Source: Phoronis australis (lineage: Eukaryota > Phoronida > Phoronidae). Taken from it: 64,000 nucleotides of DNA. Position 1 is the first letter of the stretch; each line of letters opens with the position of its first letter. Shown here piece after piece: positions 1-9,456 of this stretch. Under the pieces are notes generated by a model that had not been told where the DNA came from, did no database searches, and worked only from the letters and a program-made list of their open reading frames with translations. A program made the position numbers and the translations under genes. The stretch covers positions 468,441 through 532,440 of the forward strand of contig NMRA01000216.1 in NCBI GenBank assembly GCA_002633005.1. The letters are read 5' to 3'.

Positions 1-642
1 AAATTTCAGATGTATGTCACATAGGTTATTAGCCAGCCTACTGTATTCATGTTATCAAAAATGTTGCCATGCGTAACAAAACAGCTGTATGATTACTGCC
101 TTTTTATTAAAATATCCATTAAATGTCTAGACTGTAACACCGGAGATCCTCTCCATAACTGCATCCACAACTCTTTGTGTTGTGTTCAATACAGGCAAAC
201 AGATTAAACAGAGGCAAGGAAATAGTAATAAGCAGGCATTTAGAGCCTTCCAATAACAAAATTATTAACCTTCCACATCTGATTTTACAAAATTAATGTG
301 TTGACTCTTATAAAAGTTTGATCGTTGCCATAATGTCAATACAGTTACAACTGCATATTACATGAAATAATAGCATAATGCCCACGCTTCAGCACGTCTG
401 AGGCTTAAGCTAATAGTTGTTTTCAAGCATATCATTTTTATGGAAGTTAGGGCTTAAAGGCATACTTGAAGAGCCTGAGAAAGCAAGGCCGGCCTTTACT
501 CTGATTTCCGAACCGTAATATCTCATCATTTTCAAGGATTTCAAATATCGTCAAGTATGCCCACGCTTTTAGTGAAAAAACTGCCAGTGCACAGTACATT
601 GCACAGTGCAGTGTACAGTACTTGAAAAAGGAAAAGCATTCA
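1..642. other. no gene seen; AT-rich flank
   Basis: I see no coding exon or recognisable element here. A short quasi-palindromic run of GCACAGT/GTGTACAGT words lies near 583-625, just left of the inverted-repeat element that starts at about 643. Confidence 0.6.
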
Positions 643-869
643 TCTGGTGCTATAGACAGTGATCGCCGTCTCTAGCTGGCCCGGTAGAGACAGTGGAGCT
701 CCTATAGGAGCTTGATACGCCAGAAGCTTTTCGGCGAATTATGCCTCACACTGACTAAAACATCAAAGTCAAGTTGTTATAAATACCTTTTGCGCATAGA
801 GGGACATCTTAGGAGGCCGTCAATGTATTCAATTCCTTCCAACTCAAAGAAATATTCCCGTTAATAAAA

Positions 870-1027
870 TTTTTCTTCAAGCAGTCCCTCGTTCAGTTCC
901 CAAAATCGTTGCCATTTTTACACTGTGTACGCCAGGGGATATGATGTCATACCACCTGCCGCATTCATTGTTAAAAATGGCCAGTTACCGATTTTAGGAA
1001 CTGAACGAAGGACTGCTCGAAGAAAAA
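870..1027. repeat. imperfect palindrome nested in the composite element
   Basis: Bases 870-908 pair with 989-1027 over 39 positions with few mismatches. The spacer centres on the near-palindrome GATATGATGTCATACC. It looks like a small foldback insertion lying between the left arm and R1. Confidence 0.65.
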
Positions 1028-2271
1028 GCTTAACAACTGAAGTATTTCTTAGACTTGAAAGGAATACAAGAGCAAAGCAGAGCGTTGAAATGCGCCCACA
1101 ATTGCACCGTATACGGTATACTTCTAGGGTTGTTTATTGGTACCATAAAGTGGCCAGTAGAGGGCATATATGTAGTATGTTGTACTTTGCAAAATGGAAA
1201 GGCATGGTCAATGGCTCCTCAATAGGCTACGGGCAAAATGTGAGTGATCTTCATAATACAAGCACATCCTATACATCAGTTGCTTAAAGCACAACAAAAA
1301 CATAGAATTAAAAACAAATTTACCACCATAAATTTAGTAAAGATCCTGCAAACGGTTTGGGAGATACAGCCATGGGCAGAAAAAAAAACTGCCACTAGGA
1401 GGCGCCACAGTAATCAAAGTCATGGGAAATTCAGCGTCAACCGTCCTCTTCATAGTAAGAACATACATGCCCAATTTTCACAATCATACTTAGAGCAGTT
1501 TGGTTGATAGAGGGGTGGACGCAAAAAAACAGACTCAAAAACAGTAAAAATGGCTACTGCGTGTCGCAAACTAGGTCGAATCCATCCGAAAACGGGAGGA
1601 TAGCATCATCGCACTAATAGGTGCCTACATACCAAATTTCATGAAAATCCGTTAAGGACTTTTGAAGATACAAAGGTAAGCATAAAAATTAAATTGCCAC
1701 TAGGGGGCACACCGGTAGTCGGATCCGTCCAAAAGTCGTCATCTTCTGTTGTTAACATCATATAAATATACTTACACAATTTCGTAAAGATCCTGCGTAC
1801 GGTTTAGGAGATACAGCCATAGGCGCAAAAAAACAAAACTGCCACTAGGAGGCGCCACAGTCATCGAAATCGTCGGAAAATCATCGTCAACCATCCTCTA
1901 CATAGTTATCATATACATGCAAATTTTCACAATCATCCTTTGAGCGGTTTGGTTGATAGAGGGGTGGACGCACAAAAACAGACTCGAAAACACTAAAAAT
2001 GGCCACTAGGTGGCGCAAACTTTGTCGAATCCATCTGAAAACGGGAGAATAGCGTCATCTCACTAATAGGTGCCTACATACCAAATTTTATGAAAATCCG
2101 TTCAGGACTTTTGAAGATACAAAGGTAAGCGTAAAAAAACTAAAATTGCCACTAGGGGACACACCGGTAGTCGGATCCGTCCAAAAGTTCGCACATGCCG
2201 TCCCATTCATGAATGGAACATATGTGACAAATTTCATGAACGTATGTCAAAGGGTTTTGGAGATAGAGCAG

Positions 2272-2340
2272 CGGACGCCGGACGCCGGACGTACGCCGCC
2301 CGTACGGACGGACGGACGGACGGGCAGATGGACGGACGGA
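2272..2340 (+). repeat. GGACG-type minisatellite inside R1
   Basis: Irregular tandem GGACGCC and GGACGGAC units. Equivalent blocks of different length occur in the other R1 copies at about 27446-27497 and 54706-54772, so the block varies between copies. Confidence 0.85.
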
Positions 2341-2354
2341 GATGACGGCATAAT

Positions 2355-2380
2355 GCGTCTACATATAAATATGTGGGCGC
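2355..2380 (+). repeat. 3'-terminal hairpin of R1
   Basis: A 12-bp stem (G-U pairs allowed) with a 2-nt loop, immediately followed by ATAAAAA, which ends the element. The same hairpin is perfectly paired in the third copy at 27513-27538, and is deleted in copy 2. Confidence 0.75.
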
Positions 2381-2739
2381 ATAAAAATACATTGGCAGCC
2401 TCCTCTGATGTCCTTCTATGCGTAAATGGTTTTTATAACAATGTGACTTTGATGTTTTAGTCACTGTAAGGCATAATTTGCCGAAAAGATTCCGGCGTAT
2501 GAAGCTCCTATAGGAGCTCCACTGTCTCCACTGGGCCAGGTACAGACGGTGATCACTGTTTATTGGTGCTACTGACATCTTTTGTGAAAAAAATCATACA
2601 ACAAAATTTCACTCGTCTACCATTATTAAGTCCTAAATTCGTACGATTTTACTATATTCGATACTCAACTCAAAAGTAACCTATTGCATGCATTCAATGT
2701 TCAGCGCAGCTAATTTTTAGATCAAACTTCGCCTATCTC

Positions 2740-3230
2740 ATATACCCTGTTCACACCAAAGCGGTTATAACGTTACTTTTAAAATTAAGTTAAAGGTTCT
2801 TTGTCAGAACTTTTTAAACTGGTTTTTAAAAGTTGTAATTGTAGCGCGGCAACTAAATCCTATGAGAGGGTAGCTTAGCTAGAAAATATAACCACTGTAT
2901 CTCCGTGTGAACACAGGCACTACTGAGTTGTAAAACTTATATAACTTTGTAGGTGGCGCTACAGTCAAATCTCCCGGAAACAATGGTGCATGGAAACACT
3001 AACTGGAGTGAATCAGATAGTGACTAGCCACTAAAACCACACAACAGGATAACAATAGGTACAAATGTGGTGCGAATGGTAACAATTACATAACATAGAT
3101 TGAGTACAACCAGGCTTGGTTGGTTTGAGCACAGCAATAATCTGTGGTTGGTCACACACCCAGCATCTGTCAGTGAATCCATTGTTAGGCTGTGCTCAGT
3201 TTCCTTCAGTCAACAGGGTAATTATCATCA
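2740..3230 (+). repeat. dispersed repeat R11, copy 1
   Basis: Similar to 26850-27215 in the same orientation. Shared landmarks are CCCTGTTCACACCAAAGC-like, AAGTTGTAAnTGnAGCGC-like and TCAGTCAACAGGGTA-like words in the same order. Divergence is high, so this is an old family. No terminal repeats or coding sequence were identified. Confidence 0.6.
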
Positions 3231-3239
3231 GAATACACA

Positions 3240-3270
3240 TGTGGTGGTAGTGGTGGTGATGGTGGTGGGT
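3240..3270 (+). repeat. GTG-type microsatellite
   Basis: Imperfect GTG/GGT trinucleotide run. Confidence 0.85.
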
Positions 3271-4782
3271 TATCCACATTCTTTCCAGCATAGCTGCTAT
3301 TGTGAGTTAGTTAGGCCTATAATTAGCTGATAAGCCATGCTGGAAACTACTTTCCAATGAATAGTTCAAGGCTTGGGTTTTTGTTGATAAAATCAGTATT
3401 ACTTGACCAATTTTGAAAATTCAAGCACCAACATAGTCTAATTTTTATTCCTCTTTTCAGTTTTCCTGGTCTCCATCCGTTTCCATGTCCCAAAAAGAAA
3501 ATGAAAAATAGAGCCTGAATGCTTTTATAAGCCTTCTATTTAGAAGTGATGTGATAAGGAACAGTAATTTTCCTATCTGAACCTCCTTGTGAATAGTCAT
3601 GTTAATGATGATGACTAGTCCGCTAGTAAGACTGGAATGTGGATAGAACTGGTCAGGCACAACAGCTTTGGAGAAATTCAAAAGGTTCTTCAAATCAATC
3701 CTTATATCATATCGCTGATGGTTTTGACTATTTGTTTATGTTGATGCAGCACAGTTATTATGAGGCCAATTTTATGAGAGTAAAAGGTCTAATTCAATTT
3801 TCATTTTTTAGCCAGAAAAACAGGTGAAACGCAGCTTTAGTTTCAAGTCTGAATCTGAATCAACACTGAGATATTGAGACTAGGTCCTGGGCCCAGGTGT
3901 CACAACTGCGCATAATCCATTCAGTTACATCATTTTCAAGTATCAAGATTAAATCACTCTAAGGACTTCAGCACAGCAAGACCACCATTTCACATATGGT
4001 CAGTTTCAAAGTCTATGAATAAATCATCTTCATATTACTGTAAACAGAATTTCACAAACTTAGACACAACTCAAGTCAAGTACCACAAATCTACCACCAG
4101 ACCGTATTATGGTGTTTTAGGTTTAAACCAATGATATCACTTGTCAGTTATGTACATTAGCATTTTACTATGAAGCCATTCCTATCACAAGCATACAGGT
4201 TTGCATGGACCAGATGACTTTCAGCACAACCATGGCAACAAACAACTCCAACTATGATAGGCATGAAACAAACATTGTCCGAAAATTTCAAGGTCAGAAC
4301 AGCAACTTTTGAATTCCTGCTTTTTACTACCTTGCCACATAAGAACCTGTAGGGTCCAATCTATGTACTTGAATCTTGACTAAAAATTTTACCAGTGCAC
4401 AACATAATTCAAGTAAACTTAAAAAATTGTACTCGAATGATGCCGCATGATTGGTTAACTTTCAAGTCAGAGTCAAGTCTGAGCCAGATTATGCATTAGG
4501 GCTCTACATCTTATTTCCCACTTGGATTACATAGAGCCACTTAATACCACAGTCCCTGGACTTCTTTGTGACTGGCTTTTTGTTTGTGGATTAAGGAACA
4601 GAGATGGATGTCAGTGATAACTGCTGCCTCATGAAAACATTCTATCTCGTTCATTTTAGACACTGCATCATTGCAAACTGAACCTTTTCAATGCGTAATC
4701 GGCAAAAATCTGTTAACTACAACAGAAGAAAAGAGAAATCTTTTTGGGGTCCAGTGCAACTGTTAGTCCTTTGTTCATGAGA
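3271..4782. other. no gene seen
   Basis: AT-rich DNA with frequent stops in all frames. No exon with good splice sites was found. Confidence 0.55.
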
Positions 4783-5230
4783 CAACTCCTACTCTTATAT
4801 TTGAGGTTTTGAAACTTGAGTGAGCCTAAGCCAGACTGTGACTTAAACCTAATCAATTCACAAATTAATGCGCGTGGCTCAGCTGTGAGGCTGAACAAAA
4901 CCTTTTCTCTAATTTCTCTGATAATGCATCGATTTTAAAAATTCAAAGATGGCTACTATTTACTTTTCAATTTAAAAAACAGTCATTTGCCTTACTTATT
5001 TTTTTTCTTTTTACTTTGAAACACGTAGGCTAAACAAGCATGTTGGTTTATGACGGCAATTACCTCATCCAGCACGTTCAGCCAAGCCCATAAATAGCAC
5101 TAGTACACTTCAATCTGTGACGACACCATCAAGCCTTTGATATGCCGAGGACTTCAATGGATACCCTGGGGGTAAGTGCATGCTTTTTCATCCACTTGCA
5201 TGCAAATCTTGTTAGCCTACGATTTCCCTT
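4783..5230 (+). mobile_element. dispersed repeat R2, copy a
   Basis: One of four same-orientation copies (the others start at 5317, 19054 and 39889). It begins CAACTCCTAC and contains the shared words AAGCCAGACTGTGACT, CAATGCATCGATTTTA-like and CATCAAGCCTTTGATATGCC in order. It is more diverged than copies b and d. No open reading frame is shared between copies. Confidence 0.75.
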
Positions 5231-5316
5231 ATGTGATATGTCTCAACCTCTGCTGTGTAACTTGCCTAATAAGCAATACAATAGGAGACTTGAATTGTGA
5301 GTACGGTACCATGATT

Positions 5317-5777
5317 CAACTCCTACGCTAACACTTGGGGCTTGTTATCCCAACGCTTTAGCGAGCTTAAGCCAGACTGTGACTAACCCGTTCTAATAAA
5401 ATCACAAATTAATGCTCGTGGCTTAGCCGTGATGCTGAAGAAAACCTATTCGCTAATTTCTCTTACAATGCATCGATTTTAAAATTCAAAGATGGCTACC
5501 ATTTATTTTTCAATTTTAAAAAGAGTGGCAACGGTCATTTTCCTTTACTTAATGTTCGTTTTTTGACTTTGAAACTACTGCTAAACAGGCGCGTTGGTTT
5601 ACGACCGCAATCATCTCCTCAGCCAAGCCTATGTATTGCAACTAGCTCACTTCAGTCCGTGACGGCGCCATCAAGCCTTTGATATGCCGAGGAATTTGTT
5701 GCATACTCTGAGGAAAACAGTGCATGCTTTCTCTTTCACTTGCATGCAAATCCTGTTGGCATAAGAATTGCCTAATA
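5317..5777 (+). mobile_element. dispersed repeat R2, copy b
   Basis: Lies about 85 bp downstream of copy a in the same orientation and has the same ordered landmarks. It keeps the 5' hairpin-like CTTGGGGCTTGTTATCCCAA. The close same-strand pair may be a tandem duplication or two insertions. Confidence 0.75.
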
Positions 5778-6892
5778 CACCACTCTTCAGAGTGATGATA
5801 ATACCCCCAAAACAATGCAGTGAAATTTGAATGATTTTTAGAATTACCATTTCTTAGAATAATATATATGAAACAAAGCACTTTTTATTTAGAGGACTTA
5901 ACAAAATTGGACTCAACTTCATGGATTACACAAATAACCAAGTTATGGGTTTGGCAATAATGGACAGGCCCTTAAGTTTGTTATTGCTTTGTCACCACAC
6001 ATGGCTGGATAGAAGTAATAGCCATATGGCAGATTCAGTGACTAAACCCCAGCTGGCGGAATCACTATTAGCTGGATACATTGCAACTTAACTTAGAACT
6101 GCAGTGTACACAAAACTGTAGCTAAGTGTTGAGCAATCGAATAATGAACACAGTGGAAAATCAGAAAGATTTTTTGTTCAGCAAATAAAATAAGCTTGAG
6201 AAATCTCTGCAAGAAATATCTTTCGACTGTGTAGAGCTCACGACAAGATCGTAGCAGCATATCTCGAGAACGATTAATGTAAGAACCATACCATTCTGTT
6301 TAATATGAGCACCTTACCTGTAACCTGAAGCCTCTCTGAGTCCACAGGCTACAGTTATAACATTTACCTGGAGATAAAGCACCTGATCGCAGTACACTGC
6401 CAATAGACTGAAGGAAATAAGGGTACCAGTAGACTAGAGTTAAAATAAAACTTAATTGAAAAACAAGGACAACACTAGTGTCTTGCGGAGAAGTGATGGC
6501 TAACAGACAGACGCAGCAGTTATTCAGTGTGTTACTTTTCAAAAAAGCAGTCGCCTATCTAGAGTCAATTCCGCAGTAATACGCCCCTTGGGAAACATGA
6601 AACTACCCACTGGTTTGCACGGTAACACAGTTAATTAGCGACCATGATGTGTTTATGACGCACTCAATTACAGTTACAAGCGTGGAGCATGAAAATTGTA
6701 AAATACATTGCTTTGAAGCCTATCAAGGAAAATGGGGATAATTGGAAGATTTTAAGGTTATGTAGGAACGTACTGACAAGACTGTATTTAGCGGAATATC
6801 TACAAAATCATAGATTTTAATTTAGTAAAAGTATATATATGGGAAAGTTAGCACAAAGAATGAAATTTTTTAAACTTTCTAATGCTCTGTGA
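5778..6892. other. no assigned gene
   Basis: AT-rich. On the minus strand two donor-like sites (GGTAAGG at about 6313, GGTAAATG at 6361-6367) and one good acceptor next to 6407 are visible, but no convincing coding exon. Confidence 0.45.
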
Positions 6893-7270
6893 TTAATTTA
6901 GCAAAAACAAAAAGGTACATTGATAATAGCAAAACAGTGGTATCAATAACATGACCCAATTTTATTTGATATAAATGTTCACAACATCTTAAAAACGCTG
7001 TTACAGTTTTCTAAAATATCCTTTCCCTTTCATTTTACGCAACTTTGGATCCTTTTTCATGAAAAGCATAAAAGTCCGTTATTTAACAATTCCTAACAGT
7101 GTTTTGGACAACAGTGCATAAAGCACAGTACCTGAATATGATGAGTCATTTCTGAGACACAGTAATATGACAAACTATAGCCAAACTTGGAAATTTTCTT
7201 AAATCATGCATAAGCTTAACTGAGAAATATGTGAAAAGCCCTTGCAATGACTCAGGATCTGAAAAAACAT
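6893..7270 (+). repeat. dispersed repeat R6, copy a
   Basis: Shares ordered words with copies at 16729-17275, 48050-48330 and 58970-59330: ATCAATAACATGA, GCTGTTACAGTTTTCTAAA, ACAATTCCTAACAGTGTTTT. All copies are in the same orientation. AT-rich and non-coding; type of element unknown. Confidence 0.65.
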
Positions 7271-7974
7271 ATCATTCATCCGATAATGACTGAATAAACA
7301 ATGTGCGTAAAATTTAAATGTTGTAAGTAAATTACAAAACTATAATCAAAACATAGATGGTACAGAAAACAGCATGCTTTATTATTGATATTTGTTTATT
7401 ATAGGTAATTTACTTTGGAGACAAATGAGCCAAGCCTGTAGGAACAAAACTGTGGTAGAATCTGTTAAGAGACACTAATTATCTTCAATTACGAATGGCA
7501 TTATGATCTTCTATTTTCAATGAGAAATGTGACAAAACAAAAATTTCTAATTTAAAAAAAAATAGATTACCAGTGTACTACGTGTTTAAAAATGGAATAT
7601 CGCAATTAAATTTCAAAACTTCAAAAAAAATTTACCGTGCAATTCTATCAATGATTATTATTAATCAAAAAGAGATATTGTCCTCATGGCCTAGACAATT
7701 TTGCTTAGTATTCACTTCAAGGACAACATCAATGAAGTCATCTAAGTGTAAAGAGATCACTTTCTGCTGGTACCATACTAATTTCCAATAACAACATCAC
7801 ACTGTCATGAAACACTACACAGGAGACAGCACTTCAAGACAAACAAGCAACTTCACAATCTGCAAGGGACAATCTCCAGTGCTAACCAAAAAATCAGCAG
7901 ATTAGGGATGACAGACTGCCTGTGGGAGTGTGGGTTAATATTCCTGTACCATGATACAGTTGAACTTTAGTAAC

Positions 7975-8204
7975 CAGAGGCGGATCTACAGGGGGGTTCA
8001 GGGGGTTCAAACCCCCCCTAGGGACAGGATCAAAAATAAAACTTGAAAAAAAAATTCACCAGAAAAGTGAAATCAGCTACTAAAAACCACAAAAAATCTT
8101 ACACGGGAGGAGGGAAACCCCCTCCCGACCTTCCTTCGCCGCTATGCACCTCAGATTCGCTCGAATCCTAAACACCCCTTACTGAAAACGTAGATCTGCC
8201 ACTG
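7975..8204. mobile_element. MITE with CAGNGGC ends and 5-bp TSD, copy A
   Basis: A 230-bp element with terminal inverted repeats CAGAGGCGGATCTAC / GTAGATCTGCCACTG and a perfect 5-bp target duplication GTAAC (7970-7974 and 8205-8209). Next to the left end is a G-run, with a C-run just inside it. The CAG-type ends fit the hAT superfamily, some groups of which make 5-bp duplications. Related copies lie at 42393-42761 and 50669-50821. No transposase is encoded. Confidence 0.85.
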
Positions 8205-8788
8205 GTAACAGTACAACTGTTAAGACCCCCCCACAACACACTACCTGATATATAATCACTATCTGTAAGTTATCAGCTCACTACTCCTGGCTATTACTCA
8301 CAAAAAACCCTCACATACAGTTACTTAGTCGATGCACCTGGCCCAGATCAAGCAAAGTAATTCCACTTCATTGGGTATCATCTCATCAATTTTGAACAAA
8401 AATAATTGGCAAAACTATCTTTTTTGAAGGTCATCTAATGTTGTTGTGAATGCCTAAAATTTTTCAAAATATTTTCTGACCTTAGTTACGGTACAGAACT
8501 TGAACATGGTAAATTATTAATCTGATGTCAGCATCTTTTATGATAATGGGAGATTAAAATTTCGCTTTGTCGCCCTCATGCTGATGGTATTGTAATTGGC
8601 CGTCTTGCACATATAACACCTTCAGATGGTGAGATCTGCTCCACTCTGTGAGAACCAGTCATACAGTTTTATGTTTGTACACCTTGGAACACTTTCTAAG
8701 ACAAATGTCTGTTTAAATTCTCTCCAGATAACCTGATGCAACTCGGTATCTGAGATGAGTGAAGACATAAACTGACCATGACAGACTC
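8122..8788 (+). repeat. 667-bp direct repeat, copy 1 (likely assembly duplicate)
   Basis: Repeated as 8790-9456 with the same length and about seven substitutions. The two are separated by a single n at 8789. This fits two haplotypes placed end to end better than a real tandem duplication. Confidence 0.85.
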
Positions 8789-8789
8789 N

Positions 8790-9456
8790 CTCCCGACCTT
8801 CCTTCGGCGCTACGCACCTCAGATTCGCTCGAATCCTAAACACCCCTTACTGAAAACGTAGATCTGCCACTGGTAACAGTACAACTGTTAAGACCTCCCC
8901 ACAACACACTACCTGATATATAATCACTATCTGTAAGTTATCAGCTCACTACTCCTGGCTATTACTCACAAAAAATCCTCACATACAGTTAATTAGTCGA
9001 TGCACCTGGCCCAGATCAAGCAAAGTAATTCCACTTCATTGGGTATCATCTCATCAATTTTGAACAAAAATAATTGGCAAAACTACCTTTTTTGAAGGTC
9101 ATCTAATGTTGTTGTGAATGCCTAAAATTTTTCAAAATATTTTCTGACCTTAGTTACGGTACAGAACTTGAACATGGTAAATTATTAATCTGATGTCAGC
9201 ATCTTTTATGATAATGGGAGATTAAAATTTCGCTTTGTCGCCCTCATGCTGATGGTATTGTAATTGGCCGTCTTGCACATATAACACCTTCAGATGGTGA
9301 GATCTGCTCCACTCTGTGAGAACAAGTCATACAGTTTTATGTTTGTACACCTTGGAACACTTTCTAAGACAAATGTCTGTTTAAATTCTCTCCAGATAAC
9401 CTGATGCAACTCGGTATCTGAGATGAGTGAAGACATAAACTGACCATGACAGACTC
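8790..9456 (+). repeat. 667-bp direct repeat, copy 2
   Basis: Second copy of 8122-8788. It begins inside MITE copy A and so carries only the right-hand part of that element. Confidence 0.85.

Larger units (their letters stand above)
1066..2387 (+). mobile_element. dispersed repeat R1, copy 1 (full length)
   Basis: The unit runs from ACAAGAGCAAAGCAGAGCG to GGGCGCATAAAAA and is matched by the copy at 53673-54789. Inside it are two tandem units of about 449 bp (compare 1502 and 1951), each built from roughly 150-bp submodules. Submodules share an AATTTCATGAA-like word, a GGAGATA-like word, an A-rich GACGCAAAAA-like word, then a CCACTAGGNGGC motif. The 3' end has a GACGG-rich minisatellite and a 12-bp hairpin. 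Near each end sits the inverted word ATGCGCCCACA (left) / TGTGGGCGCAT (right). No coding capacity is seen. Confidence 0.8.
643..2573. mobile_element. composite element with ~185-bp terminal inverted repeats
   Basis: The left arm (643-827) is the reverse complement of the right arm (2388-2571), with only scattered mismatches over about 185 bases. Both arms contain the palindromic core GGAGCTCCTATAGGAGCT. The outer ends are flanked by a direct repeat GGTGCTA (646-652 and 2565-2571), which may be a 7-bp target duplication or the true end of the arms. The interior holds an imperfect palindrome (870-1027) and a full copy of repeat R1 (1066-2387). No transposase is visible, so this is non-autonomous. 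The long arms suggest a foldback-type DNA element; the superfamily is unknown. Confidence 0.75.

Noticed and set aside
2234-2578. open frames across the GACGG minisatellite of R1 (both strands)
   Set aside because: Produced by the repeat composition; they contain runs of Arg/Pro/Ser from the minisatellite and differ between R1 copies.
6368-6407. 40-nt minus-strand micro-exon with a good acceptor (CCCTTATTTCCTTCAG) and a donor (CCAG|GTAAATG)
   Set aside because: Too short to judge coding potential, and no neighbouring exon was found; splice-like sites of this quality occur by chance.
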